Assembly (NCBI GenBank): GCA_002239045.1 | Contig: MPNN01000003.1 | Coordinates: 293,577-357,576, forward strand | Source: SAR202 cluster bacterium bin127 | GTDB lineage: Bacteria; Chloroflexota; Dehalococcoidia; Lucifugimonadales; Lucifugimonadaceae | Reading direction: 5' to 3' | DNA length: 64,000 nt | Shown here: positions 27,701-36,318 of the stretch, one piece after another | Numbering within the stretch: the first letter of the stretch is position 1 | Layout of the letters: each line of letters starts with the position of its first letter | Notes under the pieces: model-generated | The model's database searches: none | What the model saw: the letters and a program-made list of their open reading frames with translations, nothing else | What the model was told of the DNA's origin: nothing | Made by a program: the position numbers and the translations under genes

Positions 27701-28179
27701 ATCTCTTCAGCCGCTTGTTCGGCGTCTGCGATGGTGGTAACGGCAATCCCGTATGAAATAGGCTCACCGATCTCCTCCATGAACGACGCGAAGAGCTCGC
27801 GGTCTTCGGCCTTTCGAATGCTGTCCGTCTTGGTACCCATGACGACGATGCCTTCGAGCGCCCCGGCCTCCTCCAACTCGACGGTAAGGTTTAAGCCGGT
27901 CTGTCCGCCAAGAGTGCCGAGAATGCCGTCTGGTTTTTCACGTTCGATGATGCGCTGCACGACAGGCACGGTCAGTGGTTCGATATAGACCCGGTCGGCG
28001 ACGTCTTCGTCAGTCATGATGGTCGCTGGATTGGAGTTGACGAGAACGACCTCTACGCCTTCTTCACGGAGCGACTTACAGGCCTGTGTACCGGCGTAAT
28101 CGAACTCGGCGGCTTGACCGATCACGATCGGGCCCGAACCGATGACCAGCACTTTTTTCAGTTGTTCGTCTCGAGGCAT
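24799..28179 (-). CDS. carB: Carbamoyl phosphate synthase large subunit
   Basis: 1126 residues, close to the family norm of ~1070. It makes carbamoyl phosphate from bicarbonate, ATP and ammonia delivered by CarA. The two homologous ATP-grasp halves start [20 protein letters not shown] and [20 protein letters not shown]; each has an IEVNPR-x-SRS/SSR metal/ATP motif. The C-terminal regulatory domain is recognisable near residues 970-1090 ([20 protein letters not shown]). It is the last pyrimidine gene of the operon, 9 nt after carA. Confidence 0.97.
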   Translation of the reverse strand: [1126 protein letters not shown]

Positions 28180-28188
28180 AAATATCCG

Positions 28189-29400
28189 CTACTTGCCGTT
28201 GACGCGCTGCTTGACCGCGGCGACGAATTCGTCGAAGATCATCTCGCTGTCGTGAGGACCGGGCGACGCCTCCGAGTGGAACTGGATCGTCATGATGCCA
28301 TGGGTTTCGTCGGCCAAGCCTTCAACGGTGTTGTCGTTCAGGTTGATGTGGGTTACTCGCACTCCGGGTCGCTTGGGAAGTTTGTCGGGATCGACGGCGT
28401 ATCCGTGGTTGTGCGCGGTTACGTACACCCGCCCAGTTCTGACATCTCGTACGGGCTGGTTGCCGCCGCGATGTCCGAAATGGAGCATGAAGGTGTCCGC
28501 ACCCAGTGCGCGAGCCACCAACTGATGACCCAGGCAGATGCCTAAGGTCGGGATCGATTTCGAACCGTCTCCGTTCAAGTCAGAGAGTTCGCGGATGGTT
28601 TCGACGGGACCGTCGAGAACAGCCGGGTCGCCGGGGCCCGGAGAAAGAACGATGCCGTCGGGATCGAATGATCGGACCTCGGACGCGGTCGCGTCGCATG
28701 GGAAGACTTTGACTTGGCAATGTCGCGCCATCATGCTACGAAGAATGTTCCATTTGACCCCGAAGTCGATGACCGCTATGCGCAAAGGTCGATTGCGGTC
28801 GTTGACCTCGGTTGCTGCCCCTGCCCGTTGGGATCTGACAATTAGCTCTTCCGCGGGACGCGTTCCGGTAGTGCCGTCCCCAATCCAATCGAACTCTTCT
28901 TTGGTTGCGACCTCTCCGACCCAATCGTGATCGCCGTACCACTGAGCAGCCTCTAGCACGGAGTTCGCCGCCGCGGTATCGTCACCTTGGACGATTGCGC
29001 CCATCATCACGCCGGTTGATCGGATGCGCCGCGTGATGGCTCGGGTGTCGACACCCGACACACCAGCGATGCCGTTGGTTTCGAGATATTCGTGAACCGT
29101 CATCTCAGAATGAGGGTGCGAGGGCGCGTCACAGTCATCGCGGACTACGAACCCCTTAACTTGGATGCGTTTGGATTCTGCGTCTTTGAGGTTGATACCG
29201 TAATTGCCAATTAGCGGATAGGTGGGCACGAGGATTTGACCGCCGTATGAGGGGTCCGTCAGCATCTCCTCGTAACCGGTCATCGACGTATTAAACACAA
29301 CGAGACCGACAGTGTCGGTCTTAGCGCCTAAACTTCGGCCACGAAAGACGGAGCCGTCGCTCAGCGCGAGAAGTGTTGGGCCGCGGGTCTCGCTAGGCAT
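28189..29400 (-). CDS. carA: Carbamoyl phosphate synthase small (glutaminase) subunit
   Basis: About 403 residues from ATG 29400, which overlaps the pyrC stop by 8 nt; an open upstream extension inside pyrC is discarded. The N-terminal half has VVFNTSMTGYEEMLTDPSYG. The class I glutamine amidotransferase domain has PGPGDP, the nucleophile Cys in TLGICLGHQLVARALGAD, and the His/Glu pair near the end (IQFHSEASPGPHD). It transfers ammonia to CarB. Confidence 0.96.
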   Translation of the reverse strand: MPSETRGPTLLALSDGSVFRGRSLGAKTDTVGLVVFNTSMTGYEEMLTDPSYGGQILVPTYPLIGNYGINLKDAESKRIQVKGFVVRDDCDAPSHPHSEMTVHEYLETNGIAGVSGVDTRAITRRIRSTGVMMGAIVQGDDTAAANSVLEAAQWYGDHDWVGEVATKEEFDWIGDGTTGTRPAEELIVRSQRAGAATEVNDRNRPLRIAVIDFGVKWNILRSMMARHCQVKVFPCDATASEVRSFDPDGIVLSPGPGDPAVLDGPVETIRELSDLNGDGSKSIPTLGICLGHQLVARALGADTFMLHFGHRGGNQPVRDVRTGRVYVTAHNHGYAVDPDKLPKRPGVRVTHINLNDNTVEGLADETHGIMTIQFHSEASPGPHDSEMIFDEFVAAVKQRVNGK

Positions 29401-30745
29401 CCGACGCTCCGTATCCGTCAGCGTTCCAGATTTTTGCACCCGCAACGAAGGTCGCCAAAACGCGTCCCTTCGCGTTACTAGCAAACAGCGGAGTGTTGCG
29501 ACTCTTGGATCCCAGAGTCGTGCGGTCAACTTGCCACACGGCGTCGGGATCGATGATGATCACGTCGCCTTTTGCACCGGGTTTGAGCGTGCCGATGGTA
29601 GTGTCGCCGAGTATTGCGCTGGGACCAACAGTTAGTCGTTCGATCACGAGGTTCAAGTTGATCGCTGCCATGCCGTTAGCTAACGGCAGAGCGGTCTCGA
29701 GGCCGATGATGCCGTTCGCCGCTTCTGTGAACGTGCAGACCTTATCAGTGTCCGCGTGCGGGGCATGGTCGGTGCCGATGGCGTCAATCGTCCCGTCCTC
29801 CAAACCCTCGATCAAGGCCACGCGATCCTCTTCGGATCGTAGTGGAGGTGCCATCTTGGCATTGGAATCGTACGCATTGGCGTGTAGCACCATCGGCACA
29901 TTACCGCGTTCGCCGTAAACCCAATGCTCGGTGAGCGCAAGGTGATGCGGTGTGACCTCCGCGGTCACATTGATCGATTCGGATTTCGCCCGACGGATTA
30001 GCTTGACAGATTCAGCGGTTGAGACGTGAGGCACATGCAGGCGACCACCGGTAATTCGCGCAAGCTCGATATCGCGTGCGATCATCATCGATTCGGCGCT
30101 ATTAGGAATGCCACGCAGTCCGAGATGAGTCGCAACCGCACCTTCATTCATGTCCCAAGCCCCTACCAAGCCGCGGTCTTCGGCGTGGTTGATGATCGGC
30201 AGATCGAGGTCCGACGAGTAGGCCAACGCTTGGCGCATCATGTGAGGCGACATCACCGGGTCACCGTCATCCGAAAACCCGACCACTCCGGCGTCAACAA
30301 GCTCGTGCATCGGAGCTAACTCGTGCCCTTTGCGCTCCTTGGTGATCGCGCCGATCGGACGGACGCGGACGTCAGATTCGGAAGCGCAACGTTGCATCAA
30401 CTCACCAACTACGGAAGCATTGTCCTGCGCCGGATAAGTGTTCGGCATCGCGCAGATGGTGGTGAATCCACCGCGCACCGCGGCTTCGGACGCCGTCTTC
30501 GGGTCTTCCTTCCACTCCTGGCCGGGCGTTCGCAAATGCGTATGGAGGTCGATGAAGCCGGGCGCGACTATCTTGTCCGAGGCATCGAATTCGCTCCAAC
30601 CCTCCGACAATTGCGTCGCGCCGGGCGAATCGATTCCAATGACCACGCCGTCCATCAAGACCACGTCAGCGATTGCGTCAATCCCTTGAGACGGATCGAC
30701 CACACGACCGTTTCGGATCACTATTGGTCGTCGTTGTTGGTTCAC
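29393..30745 (-). CDS. pyrC: Dihydroorotase
   Basis: 450 residues, class I type. Closes carbamoyl aspartate to dihydroorotate. The metal site HxH is in FIDLHTHLRTPGQEWKED; further His/Asp ligands are in INHAEDRGL, LHVPHVST and IGTDHAPHA. It starts at GTG 30745, overlapping the pyrB stop as GTGA, so translation is coupled. PyrC in this arrangement may form a complex with PyrB, as known in some bacteria. Confidence 0.95.
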   Translation of the reverse strand: MNQQRRPIVIRNGRVVDPSQGIDAIADVVLMDGVVIGIDSPGATQLSEGWSEFDASDKIVAPGFIDLHTHLRTPGQEWKEDPKTASEAAVRGGFTTICAMPNTYPAQDNASVVGELMQRCASESDVRVRPIGAITKERKGHELAPMHELVDAGVVGFSDDGDPVMSPHMMRQALAYSSDLDLPIINHAEDRGLVGAWDMNEGAVATHLGLRGIPNSAESMMIARDIELARITGGRLHVPHVSTAESVKLIRRAKSESINVTAEVTPHHLALTEHWVYGERGNVPMVLHANAYDSNAKMAPPLRSEEDRVALIEGLEDGTIDAIGTDHAPHADTDKVCTFTEAANGIIGLETALPLANGMAAINLNLVIERLTVGPSAILGDTTIGTLKPGAKGDVIIIDPDAVWQVDRTTLGSKSRNTPLFASNAKGRVLATFVAGAKIWNADGYGASDA

Positions 30746-31746
30746 GCTATCTCCCTTGTGGGAGCGCAGAAATGTTCCAACACAGCCATCCGCATCACCA
30801 GACCGTTTTCGACCTGGTTTTCGACTAGGCTCAAATCACCATGGGCAATATCAGTGCTTACTTCTAGACCTTCGTTCATCGGACCCGGGTGCATCACCGG
30901 TGCGCCCGGCGAAGCCAATGCCAAGCGCTCGGCATTGATGCCCCACACGCGTGAATATTCATTGACGTCAGGTAACAAACCAGAGGTCTGCCGCTCAAGC
31001 TGCAAGCGCAAACACATGATCGCGTCGGCATCGCGCACTGCGTCTTCTACGGTCTCGTGGACCGTCACCTCGGTGCCCGGGATTCCCAAGGAGTTCGGCC
31101 CCGGTGTCCAGCCTTCAGGCAGCAGGGTCGGCGGGCCGGCGATGGCGATTTCGACGCCCATTTTCCGGAAAGCGATAATGTCCGATCGCGCCACTCTGGA
31201 ATGAAGGATGTCGCCGATCAACGCAAGTTTCGCACCTTTGAGATTGCCGAGATGATCTTGCAGCGTCAGAACATCCAACAAGGCTTGTGTCGGATGCCCA
31301 TGAGCACCGTCGCCAGCGTTGATGACCACTGCGTTGACATGGCGGGCGATAAAATGCGGCGCACCGGAGTGCGGGTGCCGGACAATCAGCGCGTCGATAC
31401 CCATCGCATCCAGCGTTAGCACGGTATTGAGGAGCGATTCGCCCTTATTGACGCTGCTCGTCGAAGCCGCAATATTGATAACGTCGGCACCAAGGGCCTT
31501 ACCGGCATGTTCGAAAGAGACGCGCGTCCGAGTGCTGTTCTCGAAGAACAGTGTGTAGATCGATCCACCTCGCAAGGAATCTGATTTGAACGGCTGAGAA
31601 GCGCGCAGTTGACGGAACTCAATGGCGCGCGAGCCTAGAGTCTGGATCTGTTCGGGGGAAAGTGAATCAACGTCAAGGAGATGCTTGGAATCAGCGGTCA
31701 ACGGCGCACCGCTCGACCGAGTTGCCGTGACCAAATTGGCGATCAC
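30742..31746 (-). CDS. pyrB: Aspartate carbamoyltransferase catalytic subunit
   Basis: 334 residues. The carbamoyl-phosphate loop FFENSTRTRVSFEHAGKALG is diagnostic; HPTQALLDVLTL and HPGPMNEGLEV are the other conserved patches. It starts at GTG 31746 overlapping the pyrR stop (GTGA). No pyrI regulatory subunit is present, so control is expected at the RNA level through PyrR. Confidence 0.96.
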   Translation of the reverse strand: MIANLVTATRSSGAPLTADSKHLLDVDSLSPEQIQTLGSRAIEFRQLRASQPFKSDSLRGGSIYTLFFENSTRTRVSFEHAGKALGADVINIAASTSSVNKGESLLNTVLTLDAMGIDALIVRHPHSGAPHFIARHVNAVVINAGDGAHGHPTQALLDVLTLQDHLGNLKGAKLALIGDILHSRVARSDIIAFRKMGVEIAIAGPPTLLPEGWTPGPNSLGIPGTEVTVHETVEDAVRDADAIMCLRLQLERQTSGLLPDVNEYSRVWGINAERLALASPGAPVMHPGPMNEGLEVSTDIAHGDLSLVENQVENGLVMRMAVLEHFCAPTREIA

Positions 31747-32339
31747 TTACCAGCACCTCGATGTTGTATCGACGCGTTCGTCCTCGTCAACGCAACGCGG
31801 TCTTCGCCGTCAACTTCTTGGAGACGAACAAGAACGCGTTCTGTTCGGGCAGTCGGGACATGCCGACCAACGAAATCCGGACTGATGGGAAGTTCGCGGT
31901 GGCCGCGATTGATCAGCGCCGCAAGCTGAACGTAGGCGGGCCTGCCCGATTGCATTAGCGCGTCGAGCGCAGCGCGGGCGGTTCGGCCCGTGTGAAAGAC
32001 ATCGTCTACGACAACCACGCGCGTTCCGGTGATATCGACGTCGTCCATCCCGTTCGATGTGATCGCGCCGTTTGCGCCGGTGACATGTCGCCGGTGAGCG
32101 TCGTCGCGGAAATTCGAAGGGTCCAAGATCGACGTACGGGGTCGGATCGATTCGAAACGTTCGATAAGATCGGCGAGACGGATTGAGAGATATTTCCCGC
32201 GGGTCGGAACACCGGCGATAACGAGGTTGTGAGCACCGTGGTTGCGCTCGATAATTTCATGAGCCATGCGGGCCAATGCACGACGCACCTCAACGCCCGT
32301 CATCAACGTGCGTTCTTGGTTTTGTTCGGTATCGGTCAT
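31743..32339 (-). CDS. pyrR: Pyr operon attenuator protein / uracil phosphoribosyltransferase
   Basis: 198 residues. The PRPP-binding loop is VVVVDDVFHTGRTARAALDA; the N terminus RRALARMAHEIIERNHG and VIAGVPTRGKYLSIRLADLI are typical of PyrR. It binds UMP and the pyr leader RNA to force termination, and has weak UPRTase activity. It is the first gene of pyrR-B-C-carA-carB and is preceded by a matching RNA target and terminator at 32389-32520. The C-terminal ~20 residues (ALTRTNASIQHRGAGK) extend beyond the usual end. Confidence 0.95.
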   Translation of the reverse strand: MTDTEQNQERTLMTGVEVRRALARMAHEIIERNHGAHNLVIAGVPTRGKYLSIRLADLIERFESIRPRTSILDPSNFRDDAHRRHVTGANGAITSNGMDDVDITGTRVVVVDDVFHTGRTARAALDALMQSGRPAYVQLAALINRGHRELPISPDFVGRHVPTARTERVLVRLQEVDGEDRVALTRTNASIQHRGAGK

Positions 32340-32388
32340 CCGGTTTTGGTGCGAGCCAAGGGTGCAGACCCTAGATGGAGCCTTAGTA

Positions 32389-32520
32389 AAACGCCCTCGT
32401 CTTGGGCGGACGAGGGCGTTTCAATTTCGTTAGGTCAGTCGTGCCTAAGCCTAGACACAGTGATGCTCCGACAATTGGGATTGGTTCGCACCTTGCCAGC
32501 CACACAGGACTGAATTAAAG
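32389..32520 (-). promoter_or_regulatory. PyrR-responsive attenuator in the pyr leader
   Basis: Read on the minus strand, the leader carries CAGTCCTGTGTGGCTGGCAA at 32513-32494, close to the PyrR-binding loop consensus (AGUCCxGxGAGGCU...AAGG). About 75 nt further on comes an intrinsic terminator: a perfect 13-bp stem AAACGCCCTCGTC / GACGAGGGCGTTT (32421-32409 with 32401-32389) with a 7-nt loop, followed by TTTTACT-type bases. UMP-bound PyrR should stabilise the first hairpin and allow termination, lowering expression when pyrimidines are plentiful. pyrR follows about 50 nt downstream. Confidence 0.8.
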
Positions 32521-32601
32521 GCCGTTGTTGGATTCGTGAAGAAAGCTAGCGGTTTGGTCGCTCCAGTGATTTCTAGCGATTGGTGCTAAGAATCGATGCT
32601 A

Positions 32602-33744
32602 TCACGCGAATCGAGCCGGACTGAACTCGCGGTACCTCGAACTGTTTCCACTTTGGCCGACCGCGATGCTCGCGGCGAGTTTCCCGATTGCGGGTCCCAA
32701 TTCAATGCCGATCGGGCCACCCCCAGTTGCGGCGATGAGGCCCCTCGCATCCGGCATCTCGCCAACGATCGGTAGGCCATCCAACGATGTCGGACGTAAG
32801 CAAGCTGTATGTTGCGAGACCTTTTTTCCGGCAAGGAATGGGAGCGCATGTTCAGCCGAACGCGCGATCGCGCCGCGACCTGAATCTGACGGATTCTCGT
32901 CGAATCCAGAGTCGGTGTGGGTAGTTCCGACATGTAGCAATCCATCTGGCTTTGATGACGCATAGTCCGAACCCCACCAGAGCGAGACAGGAAGGGGCGG
33001 TTCGTCCCCAAGATCGTAGCGCAGTATTTCACCTTTCAATGGGAAAACTGGTAGATCAATGTGAGACGTCGAGGAACCTTGGTTCAACAACGTGCGGCTC
33101 CACGCCCCTGCGGCCAATACGACGATGTCAGTGGAAATCGTTCCATCGGTCGTGGTCACGCCAGATACGGCGCCGTTTGCCAAGTTTATTTCCGACACCT
33201 CGGCATTAATCAACGTCGCGCCATTACTTTCCGCCGCCGCCCATAACGCATTGGCGAAACCCCCTGGCGATATCTCTCTGGTACCGCCCAGATATAAAGC
33301 TCCAATCACGTCGGTCGAAACCCGTGCTTCGATATGACTGAACTCCCCATACGCTAGCCATCTGACATCAAGCCGGTCTTCCGACCAATCGTCGCGAAGA
33401 AAGCCAGCGATACCTGAGGGCTTCAATTGCGCGGCTTCGGCTTCATCAAACGCCAACACCAAACCCGCCTTTTCTACGAAGTGGTAGCCGACGCCGGACT
33501 GTTCCGGTAGGATTTCTGCCAATTCGTGATGCAGCTCGATTGATTCTGCGCGGAACCATTCGACCGGGGGACTGCCGGGCGGCGGTTGGAATCTTGTGTG
33601 CAGAGAACCAAATGCGAAGCCGGAGGCGTGAGCGGCTAGCGAATCCTTCTCGATCAAGGCGACAGAATGGCCCGCCGATGAGAGATAGTACGCCGTCGCA
33701 CAACCACTAATCCCGCCGCCAATGACTATCGCGTCGTAACTCAT
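32602..33744 (-). CDS. FAD-dependent amine/amino-acid oxidase (DAO family)
   Basis: About 380 residues from ATG 33744. Rossmann FAD motif AIVIGGGISGCATAYYLSSA, an HASGFAFG loop near residue 43, and a C-terminal GLIAATGGGPIGIELGPAIG that closes the FAD site are typical of glycine oxidase, sarcosine oxidase and D-amino acid dehydrogenase relatives. The substrate is unknown; with the hydantoinase and peptide-uptake genes it fits amine scavenging. It lies between the pyr leader and the malic enzyme gene on the same strand. Confidence 0.85.
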   Translation of the reverse strand: MSYDAIVIGGGISGCATAYYLSSAGHSVALIEKDSLAAHASGFAFGSLHTRFQPPPGSPPVEWFRAESIELHHELAEILPEQSGVGYHFVEKAGLVLAFDEAEAAQLKPSGIAGFLRDDWSEDRLDVRWLAYGEFSHIEARVSTDVIGALYLGGTREISPGGFANALWAAAESNGATLINAEVSEINLANGAVSGVTTTDGTISTDIVVLAAGAWSRTLLNQGSSTSHIDLPVFPLKGEILRYDLGDEPPLPVSLWWGSDYASSKPDGLLHVGTTHTDSGFDENPSDSGRGAIARSAEHALPFLAGKKVSQHTACLRPTSLDGLPIVGEMPDARGLIAATGGGPIGIELGPAIGKLAASIAVGQSGNSSRYREFSPARFA

Positions 33745-33783
33745 GGATATCAAGTTCTAGTCGATACGATGATGACGCCTGGA

Positions 33784-35238
33784 TTACCGCGTTCGCATTG
33801 TGGCATAGACTTCATCGGTCTGCCTTCGTCGGCGGCGAGCGACGCCCGAATTTTGGGCGGCGATGGCGACCCGTTGAGCGACATTGCGCGCCACGTTGCG
33901 GTCAAACACGCTCGGGATGATGAAATCGGGGCCGAGGTGCTCTTCCGGAATCACATCGGCAATCGCCTGAGCCGCCGCGATCTTCATCTCCTCGTTGATA
34001 TCGGAAGCTCGAACGTCGAGTACCCCTCGGAACAGACCGGGAAAACACAGCGAGTTGTTGATCTGATTCGGGTAGTCGGTTCGGCCAGTAGCCATGATGG
34101 TGACGTTATCTGGGATCTCTTCGGGCAAAATCTCGGGATCAGGATTCGACAGAGCGAAAACGATCGCGTCGCTAGACATCCTAGCCACTTGGTCGCGTGT
34201 CAGCAAGCCCGGACCAGCTAGTCCGAGCACGAAATCGGCGCCTTCGATACATTGTGTAAGGCTACCGTTGACGTTCTCGGGATTCGTGTTGTCAGCAAAC
34301 CACTGCTTCATCACGTTGTCATCGTAATCCCGGTCTCTAGACAACGCACCTTGGCGGTCGAATCCAATGATGTTCTTAACCCCGTAAGAGAGCAGTATCT
34401 TGGTGCAAGCGGTTCCTGAAGCGCCAGCGCCTAGAACGACTGTTTTCAAGGATTCCGGCGATTTGCCGACGATGCTCAGCGCATTGATCAATCCGGCGAG
34501 CACGACCACCGCGGTGCCGTGTTGATCATCGTGGAAGATGGGAATGTCGAGTCGCTCTTTGAGTTGCTCTTCGATTTCGAAACAACGCGGCGCGCTGATG
34601 TCTTCGAGGTTGATCCCGCCGAAGCCAGGCGCGATGGCGGTAACGATCGAGATGATCTCGTCAGGATCGTTGGTATCTAGGCAGATAGGCCAGGCGTCGA
34701 CCCGTCCAAATTCCTTAAAAAGGAGGGCTTTACCTTCCATAACCGGGAGGGAGGCGGCCGCACCTATGTCGCCGAGGCCGAGGACTGCCGAACCGTCCGT
34801 TACGACGGCGACGGTGTGTCCTTTGCCGGTCAACGCCCAGACGGCGTCGGGATCTTCGTGGATCGCCATGCACACACGTCCAACACCCGGTGTATAGGCC
34901 TTGGACATGTCGTCACGTGTCGTCACCGGGACTGTAGAACGCATCTCGATCTTGCCGCCGACGTGCATGAGAAATGTTGCGTCGGAGACACTATTTACCG
35001 AGACGTCTTCGATGGAGTCGATCGCCTGGATGACTCGGTTCGAATGATCTTCGCCGGAAGTGTTGACGGTGAAATCACGTGTCATCTTGCCGCCGCTTGT
35101 GGAGACGACGTCGATCGCCGCCGCGTCGCCGCCGCACGAACCGATGGCTGACGTAATCAATCCCAACATGCCTGGCCGGTTCGGGTATTCGGCACGGATC
35201 GTGATGCTGTACGCAACTCCAGGAGTTGGACCTGCCAT
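33784..35238 (-). CDS. NAD(P)-dependent malic enzyme with N-terminal ACT domain
   Basis: About 484 residues from ATG 35238 (GGGAG 6-10 nt upstream). Residues 1-85 form an ACT-type regulatory domain (ITIRAEYPNRPGMLGLITSA). The malic enzyme core has SKAYTPGVGRVCMAI, the Lys in VMEGKALLFKEFGRVDAWPI, the acidic metal site FGGINLEDISAPRCFEIE and DIPIFHDDQHGTAVVVLAGL, and the nucleotide loop VVLGAGASGTACTKILL. It decarboxylates malate to pyruvate and CO2. The ACT domain suggests control by an amino acid. It is divergent from the ferredoxin reductase gene. Confidence 0.93.
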   Translation of the reverse strand: MAGPTPGVAYSITIRAEYPNRPGMLGLITSAIGSCGGDAAAIDVVSTSGGKMTRDFTVNTSGEDHSNRVIQAIDSIEDVSVNSVSDATFLMHVGGKIEMRSTVPVTTRDDMSKAYTPGVGRVCMAIHEDPDAVWALTGKGHTVAVVTDGSAVLGLGDIGAAASLPVMEGKALLFKEFGRVDAWPICLDTNDPDEIISIVTAIAPGFGGINLEDISAPRCFEIEEQLKERLDIPIFHDDQHGTAVVVLAGLINALSIVGKSPESLKTVVLGAGASGTACTKILLSYGVKNIIGFDRQGALSRDRDYDDNVMKQWFADNTNPENVNGSLTQCIEGADFVLGLAGPGLLTRDQVARMSSDAIVFALSNPDPEILPEEIPDNVTIMATGRTDYPNQINNSLCFPGLFRGVLDVRASDINEEMKIAAAQAIADVIPEEHLGPDFIIPSVFDRNVARNVAQRVAIAAQNSGVARRRRRQTDEVYATMRTR

Positions 35239-35418
35239 TTCGGTCTCCCTGATCAATGACAACGGATGAATATCGATTTCCTAATGGTTCCAGTAATTGG
35301 AATTCCGTATAGAAATCGTGAAATCATGGTATCACCAGCGCCCAAATGGTTCCAAGCAGGATCGATCTTCGGCATGTTGTAACCTGATTCTCGCGATACG
35401 TTGGATACGAGAGGTGAG

Positions 35419-36204
35419 ATGACACAGCAGAAAGAGACGCCGAGGCCGACAATAAGAGGTCGGTTCACAACCTGTGAGATTACGCGCCGAATAGACCTAA
35501 CCGAGGACCTCTGGAAGATCTGGTTGAAACCTGCTCAACCGTTCATGTTCAAACCCGGTCAATATTGCACCATCGGGGCCGAAGGAATTGAGCGACCGTA
35601 TTCGATAGCCTCATCACCCGACGAAGCTGAGATTGAACTCTTCGTCGAACTCGTGCCGCCGCCCGACGGCAACCTAACACCTGTGTTGTTCGACCTGTCA
35701 GTCGGAACCGAGTTGACGTTGCGACCTAGGGCGAAGGGAATCTTCGTCTTCAAACCCGAATTCAAGAACCATGTGATGGTTGGAACCGTCACGGGGATCG
35801 TGCCCTATGTCTCGATGCTGAGGAAGTTCTTGAAAGATCCGGATTGGAACGCCGACGGCCCGATTGATCGTGACGACTACCGTTTCTACGTGTTAGAAGG
35901 CGCAAGTTATCTGGACGAATTTGGCTACGACGATGAGCTCTCCGACCTCGCGTCCGCACATGAAAACATCGAATTCTTCGGGTCCGTGAGCCGTCCGGAC
36001 GAGGATCGTAACCGCGCATGGCGTGGGGCCAAAGGCCGTATCAATACTCTGGTCGAAGATTTCGTGAAGAATCGCGGGCTAGACCCTGCCGACACCGTTA
36101 TCTACGCGTGCGGCCATCCCGGGATGATTGAAGACGTCAAAGAACGGTACGCAGATACTGACTATCACTTCGAAGAGGAGCGCTTCTGGAAGGAAGACGA
36201 TTAA
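35419..36204 (+). CDS. Ferredoxin/flavodoxin-NADP+ reductase
   Basis: About 261 residues from ATG 35419 (GAGAGGTGAG just upstream). The FAD motif RPYSIASSP, FKPGQYCTIGAEGIE, and the NADP-binding GTVTGIVPYVSMLRKFL fit the bacterial Fpr-type FNR family; YACGHPGMIEDVKERY is the late conserved segment. It passes electrons between NADPH and ferredoxin or flavodoxin in the cytoplasm. The C terminus ends HFEEERFWKEDD, resembling the usual aromatic end. It is divergent from the malic enzyme gene, a possible NADPH source. Confidence 0.9.
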   Translation: MTQQKETPRPTIRGRFTTCEITRRIDLTEDLWKIWLKPAQPFMFKPGQYCTIGAEGIERPYSIASSPDEAEIELFVELVPPPDGNLTPVLFDLSVGTELTLRPRAKGIFVFKPEFKNHVMVGTVTGIVPYVSMLRKFLKDPDWNADGPIDRDDYRFYVLEGASYLDEFGYDDELSDLASAHENIEFFGSVSRPDEDRNRAWRGAKGRINTLVEDFVKNRGLDPADTVIYACGHPGMIEDVKERYADTDYHFEEERFWKEDD

Positions 36205-36318
36205 GGGCGTAGGGAGCAGCCGCAGTTTTACCATCGAGAGTTGGCGCGACATATGAATCGACCGAAGCGAAGATATCGGGCGACTAATACCTATGCCGAC
36301 TTTAAGAGGAGCATCGAC

